Origin: Kitasatospora sp. Root107
Lineage (GTDB): Bacteria; Actinomycetota; Actinomycetes; Streptomycetales; Streptomycetaceae
Assembly: GCF_001424875.1 (NCBI RefSeq)
Contig: NZ_LMCT01000072.1
Coordinates: 128,698-192,697 of the forward strand
Length of the DNA: 64,000 nucleotides
Direction of reading: 5' to 3'
Made by a program: the position numbers and the translations under genes. How positions within the stretch are numbered: position 1 is the stretch's first letter; each line of letters starts with the position of its first letter. Below the pieces are notes generated by a model. The model saw nothing but the letters and a program-made list of their open reading frames with translations. It had not been told where the DNA came from and made no database searches. This document shows, piece after piece, positions 18,262 to 26,187 of the stretch.

Positions 18262-18444
18262 CTACTGGCCGAGCAGTGTGGCGAAGTCGTAGCCCACGTC
18301 CGCGAGGGTCAGCACGCTGCCCAGGTCGCTGATGGCGCCCACGGGGATGCTGTGCCCGTCGGCGGACGGGACGGCCTGGGCAGGTACGGCGGCGGCCACC
18401 AGCAGCAGGGCGGTGGTGGCGGCGAGTCGGATCACGGTGCGCAT
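18262..18444 (-). CDS. Small secreted peptide (hypothetical)
   Basis: A 60-residue product with a clear Sec signal peptide (MRTVIRLAATTALLLVAAAV then PAQA) and a predicted mature part of about 36 residues rich in small hydrophobics: VPSADGHSIPVGAISDLGSV to YDFATLLGQ. It has no Cys and is not a chaplin. It lies between fumC and the sigma factor on the same strand. A convincing ribosome binding site is not visible, so coding status rests on the signal peptide. It may be a short extracellular peptide made under the adjacent ECF sigma factor; that is a guess from position. Confidence 0.5.
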   Translation of the reverse strand: MRTVIRLAATTALLLVAAAVPAQAVPSADGHSIPVGAISDLGSVLTLADVGYDFATLLGQ

Positions 18445-18513
18445 GACCGGCCCAACACCCGGGGCGCGCCGGGGGTTACGGCTCCGGACGCAGCGTCACA
18501 CGGGCTGCCCAGC

Positions 18514-19014
18514 TCAGCCGAACAGCACCTCGCGGTCCGAGCCCAGATGCGTGCGCAGTACCGCCAGCGCGCGCATGCTCTGGGACTTCACCACGGCGGT
18601 GCTCACCCCGAGGATCTCGGCGGTCTGCTCCACGCTCTGGTCGTCCCAGTAGCGCAGCAGCACGATCGCCCGGTCCCGCTTGTGGAGCAGCGCCAGCGCG
18701 TTCAGCAGAGTGAGCCGGTCGGCCGTCGGGTCGGTCGGGTCGGGACGGTCCGGCAGCTGGTCCACCGTCAGCTCGGTGCTGCTGCGCAGCCGCTTGTGGT
18801 CCAGCAGGGTGTTCAGCAGCACCTTGCGGGCGTAGCTGAAGGGGTCGCCGCCCTGGCGGTTCAGCCGGTTCCAGGCCAGGTACATCTTGGTGAGGGTGCC
18901 CTGGGTCAGGTCCTGGGCCAGGTGCCAGTCCCGGCACATCAGGTAGGCGGTCTGCCGCAGGCGGGTCACGTTGGCCTCGGCGAAGGCTATGAACTCGGAT
19001 TCGGTGCGCACCAT
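18514..19014 (-). CDS. ECF sigma factor, SigE-like family
   Basis: A 166-residue ECF sigma factor. Region 2 is FIAFAEANVTRLRQTAYLMCRDWHLAQDLTQGTLTKMYLAWNRL, with the DLTQGT core of promoter melting. Region 4 is LLNALALLHKRDRAIVLLRYWDDQSVEQTAEILGVSTAVVKSQSMRALAVLRTHL, the helix-turn-helix for the -35 element. It belongs to the SigE-like group common in Streptomyces, whose genes usually neighbour a single-pass membrane protein; here such a protein is encoded immediately upstream at 19087. Target promoters are not predictable from the window. Confidence 0.85.
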   Translation of the reverse strand: MVRTESEFIAFAEANVTRLRQTAYLMCRDWHLAQDLTQGTLTKMYLAWNRLNRQGGDPFSYARKVLLNTLLDHKRLRSSTELTVDQLPDRPDPTDPTADRLTLLNALALLHKRDRAIVLLRYWDDQSVEQTAEILGVSTAVVKSQSMRALAVLRTHLGSDREVLFG

Positions 19015-19048
19015 CGGGCTCCGGGTCTCGGTGGGGACATGGAAGGAG

Positions 19049-19073
19049 CCGCGGCCCCGGATCGGGGCCGCGG
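19049..19073. terminator. 11-bp hairpin between membrane protein and sigma factor
   Basis: ccgcggccccg and cggggccgcgg enclose a 3-base loop, 13 bases after the stop of the gene at 19087 and 34 bases before the sigma factor start. It may terminate or attenuate read-through, uncoupling the two genes. Confidence 0.6.
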
Positions 19074-19086
19074 CGGTAGTGGTGCG

Positions 19087-19941
19087 TTACGGAGTCGGCA
19101 GTGCCGGGTACTTCGCGTTGGCGGCCTCGACGAAGGAGGCCGGCATGGTGGTGCCGATCAGCGGGCTGCTGGCCAGCGCGACGGCCTGCTGGTGGGTCAG
19201 GGCCGGGACGGCGTGCGGGTTCTTGGCCCCGTCCCAGTTCAGGCAGTCGGAGATGGTGACCGAGACCTCGAAGCCGCCCGGGCGGTGCACCCGGACGTCG
19301 GTGGCCTGCATGCAGTTGCTCGGGTTGACCTCGACCTCCACCACGTCACCAGCGGGGCTGGTGGTGCAGCTGACCGTGTTCGTCGCGATGTAGCGCGAAG
19401 GGCCGGGGGTGCACGGAGCCGGTTCCTCGGGGATGTACGCCGCGACCGAGATCCGGCCGGTGCCGGTCGGGGTGTTCACGTAGGCGAAGATGCTCGAGGC
19501 TCCGCTCTCCGGCGGGTCTGCGGCGTGGTGGTCCGTGGTGTACCCGGCGGGCAGGGACTGCACCACGGCCGCCAGCAGAGCGGCGGTGGTGGCCGGGACC
19601 TGCGGTGCTGCCGGGGTCACCACGGGGGACGGGGTCGCACTCGACGGGGCCTCGGGCGTGGCGGAGCCCGACGCCGGTGCGGCGGCGGGCGGTCCGGCGG
19701 CGGGGCCCACCGCGGTCGACTGCGCCGGGCCCGTGCCCAGCGACCCGACCAGCACCGCCAGCGCGGCCACCGCGGTCACCGACCCGAGGGCCGCACCGGC
19801 GGCGCGCAGGCGCCGCTTCCGACGGCCGCCCCGGGCGGCCAGGCCGACCAGGTCACCCAGCGGCGGGGCGGTGAGGGTGGCCAGCTCGGAGTCCAGGGCA
19901 CGATGGAACCCGTCGGGTCGGAAATCGACTTCTTCGCTCAT
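19087..19941 (-). CDS. Single-pass membrane protein, anti-sigma-like partner
   Basis: A 284-residue protein: an N-terminal cytoplasmic segment of about 45 residues ending in a basic cluster (RGGRRKRRLRAAG), one transmembrane helix (ALGSVTAVAALAVLVGSLG), an Ala/Pro/Ser-rich linker, and an extracellular domain of about 150 residues with several Cys (EEPAPCTPGP, TVSCTTSP, PSNCMQA, SDCLNW). The topology and position beside the SigE-like sigma gene suit a membrane-bound regulator, but no zinc-finger (ZAS) motif is visible in the short cytoplasmic part. Its function as an anti-sigma factor is therefore inference. ATG 19941 is preceded by an AAGGA-like site. Confidence 0.65.
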   Translation of the reverse strand: MSEEVDFRPDGFHRALDSELATLTAPPLGDLVGLAARGGRRKRRLRAAGAALGSVTAVAALAVLVGSLGTGPAQSTAVGPAAGPPAAAPASGSATPEAPSSATPSPVVTPAAPQVPATTAALLAAVVQSLPAGYTTDHHAADPPESGASSIFAYVNTPTGTGRISVAAYIPEEPAPCTPGPSRYIATNTVSCTTSPAGDVVEVEVNPSNCMQATDVRVHRPGGFEVSVTISDCLNWDGAKNPHAVPALTHQQAVALASSPLIGTTMPASFVEAANAKYPALPTP

Positions 19942-20076
19942 TTTCGGTTGCTGTCCTTCTGAGGGAGTGTCAACCGCACGCCGGCCATGCGGACCCGCTT
20001 CGGTGCGGGCTCTGCCCCCTAGGACGGGTCGGGTCCCGCTTTTGGTCGCAGCCTTCGCGAGAGCAGTGGACGTCGG

Positions 20077-20430
20077 TCAGCCGCGTACGGTTCCCGGCCG
20101 CCGGAACCGACGGTGCACCAGCAGGCAGCTCGCCGCCCCGACGGCGTACCAGAGCAGGTCCGGCGCGTTGAAGGTGGAGCCGAGCACGATCCGCAGCACG
20201 GGGGGTATCCGGGCGAGTTGGAGGAACTCGACCGCGAAGCTCAGTCCGAGCGCGAGCCCGGCTGCGGCGAGGGGCCTGGCCCGGGGGACGGCGAGCAGCA
20301 CCAGCAGGTACAGCAGGGTGGTGTAGAGCGCGTCCCCGAGCGCGTCGGCCACGGCGCCGCCGGTCAGGGCGGGCAGGCCGAGACCGGCGACGACGGTCGC
20401 CGCGACGAGTGCCAGAATCCGGAAACGCAC
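20077..20430 (-). CDS. DUF2809-family membrane protein
   Basis: A 117-residue integral membrane protein with four hydrophobic helices. The segment ALGLSFAVEFLQLARIPPVLRIVLGSTFNAPDLLWYAVGA carries the family's conserved core (Glu-Phe/Leu-x-Gln in one helix, then the F-N-x-P-D-L loop). DUF2809 proteins resemble VanZ-type small membrane proteins; no activity is established. The gene stands alone, divergent from the acyl-CoA dehydrogenase at 20609. Confidence 0.75.
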   Translation of the reverse strand: MRFRILALVAATVVAGLGLPALTGGAVADALGDALYTTLLYLLVLLAVPRARPLAAAGLALGLSFAVEFLQLARIPPVLRIVLGSTFNAPDLLWYAVGAASCLLVHRRFRRPGTVRG

Positions 20431-20608
20431 AGCCCACCCCCGTGCGACCAGACGTTCTGAGCGCGTTCAAAACGCTATCAAGGCTGATCCACCGTCATGG
20501 GTGCCGCGCGGTCCGAATGTGGCGGGTGTCTCGTGCCTTGCCATGTCCCTGTTGCCCGCGTGTTACGCGATACTCGTGCCACTCTCACCCCGCCCCGAGG
20601 AGCGCGAC

Positions 20609-21784
20609 ATGGCACGCACCAGCCCCGACCCGGCCGACCTGCTCGCGGTGGGCGAGCTGCTCACCGACGAGGAGCGGCTGATCCGGGACACCGTACGGAA
20701 GTTCGCGGACGAGAAGATCCGGCCGTACGTGGGGGACTGGTTCGACCGGGGGGTCTTCCCGGCGAAGGAGCTGGCGCCCGAGCTGGGGAAGCTCGGGGTG
20801 CTGGGCATGCACCTGGACGGATACGGCTGCGCCGGGTCGACCGCCGTCGAGTACGGCGTCGCCTGCATGGAGCTGGAGGCGGCCGACTCCGGGCTGCGCA
20901 GCTTCGTCTCGGTGCAGGGCTCGCTCGCCATGCGGTCCATCCACGCCTACGGCTCGGAGGAGCAGAAGCAGCGCTGGCTCCCGGAGATGGCGGCCGGCCG
21001 GGCGATCGGCTGCTTCGGGCTGACCGAGCCGGACTTCGGCTCCGACCCCGCCAACATGCGCACCCGGGCCAGCCGCAAGGGCACCGACTGGGTGCTCTCC
21101 GGCACCAAGATGTGGATCACCAACGGCTCGATCTCGGACGTCGCGGTGATCTGGGCACAGACCGAGGAGGGCGTGCGCGGCTTCCTGGTCGAGCGCGGCA
21201 CCCCCGGCTTCTCCACCACCGACGTGCACGGCAAGCTCTCGCTGCGCGCCTCGGTCACCAGTGAGTTGGTGCTGGACGAGGTGGTGCTGCCCGCCGACGC
21301 GGTGCTACCCGGGGTGCGCGGCCTGCGCGGCCCGCTGTCCTCGCTGGGCGAGGCCAGGTACGGCATCCTGTGGGGCACCGTCGGTGCGGCCCGGGACTGC
21401 TACACCACCGCGCTCGAGTACGCGAAGACCCGGATCCAGTTCGAACGCCCGATCGCAGCCTTCCAACTGACGCAGCAGAAGCTGGTCGAGATGATGCTCG
21501 AGGTGGAGAAGGCGTACCTGGTGGCCCACCGGATCGGCCGCCTCAAGGACGCCGGCAAGTGCGGCCCCGCGCACATCAGCTTCGGCAAGCTCAACAACGT
21601 CCGCACCGCGATCGAGGTGGCCCGCACCGCCCGCACGATCCTGGGCGCCAACGGCATCACGGTCGAGTACCCGGTGCTCCGGCACGCCAACAACCTGGAG
21701 TCGGTGCTCACCTACGAGGGCACCTCCGAGATCCACACCCTGGTCCTCGGCGAGACCATCACCGGCGAGTCCGCCTACCGCTGA
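20609..21784 (+). CDS. Acyl-CoA dehydrogenase, glutaryl-CoA dehydrogenase-like
   Basis: A 391-residue flavoenzyme of standard length. Visible are CFGLTEPDFGSDPANMRTRA and WVLSGTKMWITNGSISDVAVIWA (FAD/acyl-binding middle domain), GILWGTVGAARDCYTTALEYAKTRIQFERPIAAFQLTQQKLVEM (C-terminal helices) and LESVLTYEGTSEIHTLVLGETITG with the catalytic Glu in TYEGTSEIH. The TEPDFGSD and YEGTSEIH patterns match glutaryl-CoA dehydrogenase-type proteins, which oxidatively decarboxylate glutaryl-CoA in lysine and tryptophan breakdown. ATG 20609 follows GAGGAGCG. It has no pathway neighbours here, so the substrate is uncertain. Confidence 0.85.
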   Translation: MARTSPDPADLLAVGELLTDEERLIRDTVRKFADEKIRPYVGDWFDRGVFPAKELAPELGKLGVLGMHLDGYGCAGSTAVEYGVACMELEAADSGLRSFVSVQGSLAMRSIHAYGSEEQKQRWLPEMAAGRAIGCFGLTEPDFGSDPANMRTRASRKGTDWVLSGTKMWITNGSISDVAVIWAQTEEGVRGFLVERGTPGFSTTDVHGKLSLRASVTSELVLDEVVLPADAVLPGVRGLRGPLSSLGEARYGILWGTVGAARDCYTTALEYAKTRIQFERPIAAFQLTQQKLVEMMLEVEKAYLVAHRIGRLKDAGKCGPAHISFGKLNNVRTAIEVARTARTILGANGITVEYPVLRHANNLESVLTYEGTSEIHTLVLGETITGESAYR

Positions 21785-21860
21785 CCGGCGGAAATCCGGT
21801 GGGTGGCCGGGGGACCGGCCGCTACGGTGGGGCGTTCGTCGAGCGGCAGAGGAGAGGACC

Positions 21861-22208
21861 ATGACCGCGACCACCACCCTGTGGCGCCCCACCGGGCCCG
21901 AGGAGCTCGCGTTGGTCGAGGCTTCCGGGTGGCGGGCCTGGCCGCCGAGGCTGCCGGACCAGCCGATCTTCTACCCGGTGATGAACGAGGACTACGCCGT
22001 CCGGATCGCCCGGGACTGGAACGTGCCCGCCTCCGGCGTCGGCTACGTGACCCGGTTCGAGGTGGAGACCGACTTCCTGGCGCGCTACCCCGTCCAGCAG
22101 GCCGGGGGCCGGACCATCCTGGAGCTCTGGGTGCCGGCCGAGGAGTTGGCCGAGTTCAACGAGCACATCGTCGGCCTGATCGAGGTGGTCCGGGAGTTCC
22201 GTCCCTGA
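21861..22208 (+). CDS. Uncharacterised protein of the 'ADP-ribosylation/crystallin J1' type
   Basis: A 115-residue cytoplasmic protein: LWRPTGPEELALVEASGWRA, WPPRLPDQPIFYPVMNEDYA, IARDWNVPASGVGYVTRFEV, GRTILELWVPAEELAEFNEHIVG. From memory this compact family is widespread in bacteria and often named after ADP-ribosylation/crystallin J1, although the sequence holds none of the Asp clusters of ADP-ribosylglycohydrolases. The Y-V-T-R-F-E-V and E-x-W-V-P-A-E-E blocks are the conserved parts. Function unknown. ATG 21861 has GAGGAG upstream. Confidence 0.75.
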   Translation: MTATTTLWRPTGPEELALVEASGWRAWPPRLPDQPIFYPVMNEDYAVRIARDWNVPASGVGYVTRFEVETDFLARYPVQQAGGRTILELWVPAEELAEFNEHIVGLIEVVREFRP

Positions 22209-22300
22209 GGGGTGCGGCGCAGCCAGCGGCAGGGGGCGGGGTGCGGAGGCGGGCGGGGCTGGGGTAGGACTTGAGGCACCGACCAGACCCGAGGAGCCCC

Positions 22301-23551
22301 ATGACAGGCCCGACCGCCGAGATCCCCGAGCGGACCACGGCCGCCGACAGCACGGCCGACGGTCCCCAGCCGGGGCGGGCCACGGTGGTGGTGCTCGGCA
22401 GCCTGGTCGCGCTCGGACCGCTCACCACCGACCTCTACCTGCCCGCGATCCCGGCGCTGGCCGGTGACTTGGGCTCGACCGCACCCGCCGTACAGCTGAC
22501 GCTGACCGCTTCGCTGTTCGGTCTGGCGATCGGTCAGCTGGTGTTCGGGCCGCTGAGTGACCGGCTCGGCCGCCGTCGGCCGCTGCTGGCCGGGATGGTG
22601 CTGTACACGCTGTCCACGCTGCTCTGCGCGTTCGCCGGGTCGGTGGCGGTGCTGGTGGGCGGACGGTTTCTGCAGGGCCTCTCCGGGGCGGCCGGTCTGG
22701 TGATCGCCCGGGCGGTCGCGCGGGACCGCTTCGAGGGCGTGGCGATGATCCGCTTCATGGCCTCGCTGGGCCTGATCAGCGGGCTGGCCCCGATCTTCGC
22801 CCCGGCGGTCGGCGCCCAGCTGCTCCGGTTCACCGACTGGCGGGGCTCGTTCCTGGCCCTGGTGCTGTTCGGCGCGGTGCTGACCGCCTGGGTCCTGCTG
22901 GCCCTGGACGAGTCGCTGCCACCGGAGCGGCGGCACAGCGGCGGCCTGGGCACCACGCTGCGGGCGATCGGCGGGCTGATCCGGGACCGGCGTTTCACCG
23001 GGTACGTGCTGACCAGTGCGTTCAGCTTCGGCGCGCTGTTCGCGTACGTGGGCGGGTCCTCGGTGGTGCTGCAGAGCGAGTACCAGATCTCGCCGCAGAC
23101 CTACAGCCTGATCTTCGCGGTCAACTCCGTTGCCGTGGTGGGCTTCAGTCAGCTGAACGGGAGGGTGCTGGTGCAGCGGCTGCCGATGAACCGGCTGATG
23201 CCGATCGGGCTGGTCGCGACGCTGCTGGCCGGTCTGGCGCTGGTGCTCTTCACCACCGTCTGGGATCTCGGACTGGCCGGGGTGTGGCCCGCGCTCTTCC
23301 TGCTGATGGCGGGCATGGGCATGGTGCTGCCCAACTCCTCGGCCCAGGCCCTCACCATGGCTCCGCACGCGGCCGGTTCGGCCTCGGCGCTGATCGGCGT
23401 CTCCACCTTCACCTGCGGCGCGCTGGTGGCCCCGCTCAGCAGTCTCGGCGAACGCCCCTCGGTCGCGCTGCTCGGCGTCGTGGTGGCCGGCTGCGGGGCG
23501 ATCGCGCTGACCGCCTTCGTCGTGCTCTGCCGACCCTGGGCGAAGAACTGA
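22301..23551 (+). CDS. MFS multidrug exporter, Bcr/CflA family
   Basis: A 416-residue, 12-helix transporter. Family hallmarks are TDLYLPAIPALAGDLG in helix 1, GQLVFGPLSDRLGRRRPLL (MFS loop 2-3 motif), RFLQGLSGAAGLVIARAVARD (helix 4-5 region) and SLGLISGLAPIFAPAVGAQL (antiporter motif C region). Bcr/CflA proteins export bicyclomycin, chloramphenicol and similar drugs by proton antiport. ATG 22301 follows GAGGAG. It converges with yidD; only seven bases separate the stops. No regulator adjoins it, so the substrate cannot be narrowed. Confidence 0.88.
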   Translation: MTGPTAEIPERTTAADSTADGPQPGRATVVVLGSLVALGPLTTDLYLPAIPALAGDLGSTAPAVQLTLTASLFGLAIGQLVFGPLSDRLGRRRPLLAGMVLYTLSTLLCAFAGSVAVLVGGRFLQGLSGAAGLVIARAVARDRFEGVAMIRFMASLGLISGLAPIFAPAVGAQLLRFTDWRGSFLALVLFGAVLTAWVLLALDESLPPERRHSGGLGTTLRAIGGLIRDRRFTGYVLTSAFSFGALFAYVGGSSVVLQSEYQISPQTYSLIFAVNSVAVVGFSQLNGRVLVQRLPMNRLMPIGLVATLLAGLALVLFTTVWDLGLAGVWPALFLLMAGMGMVLPNSSAQALTMAPHAAGSASALIGVSTFTCGALVAPLSSLGERPSVALLGVVVAGCGAIALTAFVVLCRPWAKN

Positions 23552-23558
23552 CGCCAGG

Positions 23559-24074
23559 TCAGCGCCCCGGCACCGGGTCCTGGCCGCCCCGGGTGCCCGG
23601 CCGGCAGCGCAGCAGCCGGCCCGCGGTGAGCCGGGCGCCGCGTACCGCACCGTGGCGGTGCAGCGCCTGCACGGCATAGGTCGAGCAGGTCGGGGTGTAC
23701 GGGCAGCAGGCCCGCCGGGTCGGACTGATCCGGGTGCGGTAGTGGTGCACGGCGCCGTACAGCGCGGCCGCCGCCAACCCGTCCGGGACCGGCGCGGCCG
23801 GATCGGCCCCGGCCCGCCGCCCACCCACGGCGAACCGGACGGCAGAGGTCAGCACCACCGGGATCAGCGCGATCAGACAGGGGTCGCCGCAGCCGTCGCC
23901 CACGCAGTCGCAGCCGTCGCAGTTGTCGCTCTTCTGCTGCCGGGCCTTCCAACGCTGGTACGCCCGGCGGCGCTCGGCCCTGGCCCGCCGCTCGTGTTCG
24001 GGCAGCCACCACCAGGAGCGGCGCCGCTCGCGCGGCGGCGGCGGGTCCACGGGACTGCTGAGGTGCGGGTGCAT
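23559..24074 (-). CDS. yidD: YidD-domain protein with Cys-rich N-terminal extension
   Basis: A 171-residue protein. The C-terminal 80 residues are a YidD domain (ALYGAVHHYRTRISPTRRACCPYTPTCSTYAVQALHRHG, then RLTAGRLLRCRP), the membrane-protein insertion efficiency factor that works beside YidC at the inner leaflet. The N-terminal 90 residues are unusual: a Pro/Arg/Trp-rich basic stretch (ERRRSWWWLPEHERRARAERRRAY), a Cys cluster (NCDGCDCVGDGCGDPC) and a hydrophobic segment (LIALIPVVLTSAVRFAV). Stand-alone YidD is about 70-100 residues. The gene is not in the usual rpmH-rnpA-yidC context, so it may be a second copy. GGGGGAG precedes ATG 24074. Confidence 0.8.
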   Translation of the reverse strand: MHPHLSSPVDPPPPRERRRSWWWLPEHERRARAERRRAYQRWKARQQKSDNCDGCDCVGDGCGDPCLIALIPVVLTSAVRFAVGGRRAGADPAAPVPDGLAAAALYGAVHHYRTRISPTRRACCPYTPTCSTYAVQALHRHGAVRGARLTAGRLLRCRPGTRGGQDPVPGR

Positions 24075-24547
24075 CGTTGTCTCCCCCCGAAGGCAACCGG
24101 TCAGGACGCCGGCAGCGGTAGCGTACGCGCCCGCCCGGGACGCTGTCTGCGGAGGTCCGTTCCGGAGGTGGTCCGGTGGCGGAGCGTGCTGCAGGGGGTG
24201 AGCCCGACCACAGTGGTTTCGAAGGTGCGGAGCGGCGGTGTGGGCGGGTTCGTCGGTATCCGGGCGGCCGAGCTTCGAAGGCGAAGGCGTGACTACGATG
24301 CGGCGTCGTAGCGGGCGACCTTGTCGGCCGGTAGGGAACGCGTTAACACTGGTGGAGTCGCAAGGCGCTCCCGCCTGTCGCACCGGCCACCACTCGGTCG
24401 GACCGGTCCGGGGGAGCGCGCCGCCAGGCGCCCGAGGCAGAACGGGGCGCTCACGGCCGGTGGTGCGGCTGCCCCTGGTCACGGCCCTCGGCCGACCGGG
24501 CAGCGGTGCGCCCCGAGCCGGTCCACACGATTGAGGTTGTCCTCTTC
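24075..24547. other. 473-base gap between divergent yidD and transglycosylase genes
   Basis: No gene is recognised; in-frame stretches here have no ribosome binding site or domain. A small hairpin CTACGA-N7-TCGTAG lies at 24293-24311. TTGTCG (about 24323) followed 16 bases later by TTAACA is a possible promoter, which would give the transglycosylase a leader of roughly 200 bases with many G/C-rich inverted segments. Confidence 0.4.
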
Positions 24548-25135
24548 ATGCGTAGCTCCCTCCTTGCCGTGATGCGCCGCCGCACCACCCTCGTGGTGGC
24601 CTCCGCCGGTCTGGCGACCGCCTGTGCCGCCTCGGCGGTGGCGGTGGCGCTGCCCGGGGAGAACGCCGTCGCCGCCCCGGTCGCGGTCGCCGCGAGCAAC
24701 CCGGCCCCGGCCGCGGTGCAGCCTGTCGAGCAGCCGGCGCCCGCCGTGCAGCCGCAGGCCGAGCAGCCGAAGAAGCAGGAGAACCCGGCCGCCGCCTCCC
24801 GTTCCGAGCAGCGCTCCGAGCTGTCCGCCGCCACCGTCGGCAGCAGCCCGAGTGCGGTCAAGGAGCTGGCCCGGAGCATCGTCCCGGCCGGTCAGTACGC
24901 CGCGTTCAGCAACATCATCAGCCACGAGAGCGGCTGGAACATCAAGGCCACCAACGCCTCCTCCGGCGCGTACGGGCTAGCCCAGGCGCTGCCGGGCAGC
25001 AAGATGGCCTCGGTCGGCTCCGACTGGCGCACCAACCTGGCCACCCAGATCAAGTGGGCGCTCGGCTACATGAACGACCGTTACGGCAGCCCGAACGCCG
25101 CCTGGTCGTTCTGGCTGACCCACCACTGGTACTGA
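24548..25135 (+). CDS. Secreted lytic transglycosylase (SLT-like)
   Basis: A 195-residue exported protein. The N-terminus has a basic start and long hydrophobic segment (MRRRTTLVVASAGLATACAA ... VAVALPGENAVAA), then a Pro/Gln/Ala linker (AVQPVEQPAPAVQPQAEQPK), then a goose-lysozyme-like domain: FSNIISHESGWNIKATNASSGAYGLAQALPGSKMASVG, with the catalytic Glu in SHESGW and the SGAYGLAQALPG signature, ending in WALGYMNDRYGSPNAAWSFWLTHHWY. It should cleave peptidoglycan glycan strands, probably in growth or spore germination. ATG 24548 is used; an ATG at 24506 would put charged residues before the signal peptide. A strong terminator follows. Confidence 0.85.
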   Translation: MRSSLLAVMRRRTTLVVASAGLATACAASAVAVALPGENAVAAPVAVAASNPAPAAVQPVEQPAPAVQPQAEQPKKQENPAAASRSEQRSELSAATVGSSPSAVKELARSIVPAGQYAAFSNIISHESGWNIKATNASSGAYGLAQALPGSKMASVGSDWRTNLATQIKWALGYMNDRYGSPNAAWSFWLTHHWY

Positions 25136-25148
25136 GCAGCACCCACCA

Positions 25149-25195
25149 ACGGCCGTGGCCCGTATCCGATTTCTCCGGATGCGGGCCACGGCCGT
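25149..25195. terminator. 20-bp hairpin between convergent genes
   Basis: acggccgtggcccgtatccg pairs with cggatgcgggccacggccgt (one G-U pair) around a 7-base loop. It lies between the transglycosylase stop and the end of the minus-strand osmoprotectant operon. Confidence 0.88.
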
Positions 25196-25214
25196 GCTGT
25201 GTGTGGACGGTGCG

Positions 25215-26132
25215 TCAGATCAGGCTGTTGGCCTTCAGCCAGTCCTTGGCAACCGCCGCCGGGTCGGCCTTGTCGACCGCCACGCGCTTCATCAGCTCGG
25301 CCAGGCCGGCCGTGTCCAGCTTCGCCGAGACCTTGTTCAGGACGGCGGTCGCGGTGGCGTCCACGCCCGCCTTGTTCACCAGCGGGGTGATGTTCTGGGT
25401 GCTGAAGGCGTTCTTCGGGTCGGTCAGCGAGACCAGCTTGAGCGTGACGATCTTCGGGTCGGTGGTGAAGACGTTGCCGACCTGGATGGAGCCGTCCTTG
25501 ATCGCGTTGGCGGTGGTCTCGCCGGTCGGCTTCCACTCCTTGAAGGTGAGGCCGTAGGTGTCCTTCAGCAGCGGCTCGCTGCGGTTCTTGAACTCCGGCG
25601 GGCCGCCGATCACGAACTCGGCGGACTTGCCGGCCAGGTCGGCGATGCTCTTCAGGTTGTACTTGGCGGCGGTCTCTGCGGAGACCGTCAGCGAGTCGTT
25701 GTCCTGGGCGGCCGAGGAGTCCAGCAGCGCAAGCTCGGCCGGCAGCTTGAGGACGAGCGCGGCGTTGACGGCCTCGGTGCCGCCGGTCAGCGCCGGGTTC
25801 TTGGCATCCAGGTAGGTCAGCAGTGCGCCGTTGTACTCCGGCAGCACGGTCAGGCCGCCGCTCTTGAGCTGCCCGTAGAGCACCTCGCGGCTGCCGATGT
25901 TGAACTTCTCCTCGACCTTGACGCCCTTGGCCTTGAGGGCCTGCGAGTAGATCGAGGCGAGCAGCTCGTTCTCGGGGAAGTTGGCCGAGCCGATCACCAC
26001 GGTCTTGCCCGAGCCACCCGCGGACGAGCCGGAGGGGGCGGCCAGCGGGTCGCCGCCGGAGGAGGAGCTGCACGCCGCGGCGCCGAGCAGGAGGGCGGCG
26101 GCCGTGGCAGTTCTGATCAGACGGGCGGTCAT
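25215..26132 (-). CDS. Glycine betaine/choline-type ABC transporter, substrate-binding lipoprotein
   Basis: A 305-residue lipoprotein: the lipobox is LLLGAAACSSS, with Cys about residue 21. The mature protein matches the OpuAC/OpuBC-ProX type II fold: KTVVIGSANFPENELLASIYSQALKAKG, LKSGGLTVLPEYNGALLTYLD and AIKDGSIQVGNVFTTDP. It is the last gene of a four-gene operon (ATPase, permease, permease, binding protein). The context favours glycine betaine, choline or carnitine uptake for osmoprotection, though binding-site aromatic residues cannot be assigned by eye. There is a 55-base gap after the second permease. Confidence 0.85.
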   Translation of the reverse strand: MTARLIRTATAAALLLGAAACSSSSGGDPLAAPSGSSAGGSGKTVVIGSANFPENELLASIYSQALKAKGVKVEEKFNIGSREVLYGQLKSGGLTVLPEYNGALLTYLDAKNPALTGGTEAVNAALVLKLPAELALLDSSAAQDNDSLTVSAETAAKYNLKSIADLAGKSAEFVIGGPPEFKNRSEPLLKDTYGLTFKEWKPTGETTANAIKDGSIQVGNVFTTDPKIVTLKLVSLTDPKNAFSTQNITPLVNKAGVDATATAVLNKVSAKLDTAGLAELMKRVAVDKADPAAVAKDWLKANSLI

Positions 26133-26187
26133 GAAGGTTCCTTCGCATTCGGGATGAGCAGTCGGGACGAACAGGGGCCGGACGCGG

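Noticed and set aside
24075-24547. c-di-AMP (ydaO) riboswitch before the transglycosylase
   Set aside because: One GGGGGA-like block is present, but the conserved GUCAGCUAACC and GGGUGAAUC-type blocks were not found. Kept only as a low-interest lead.
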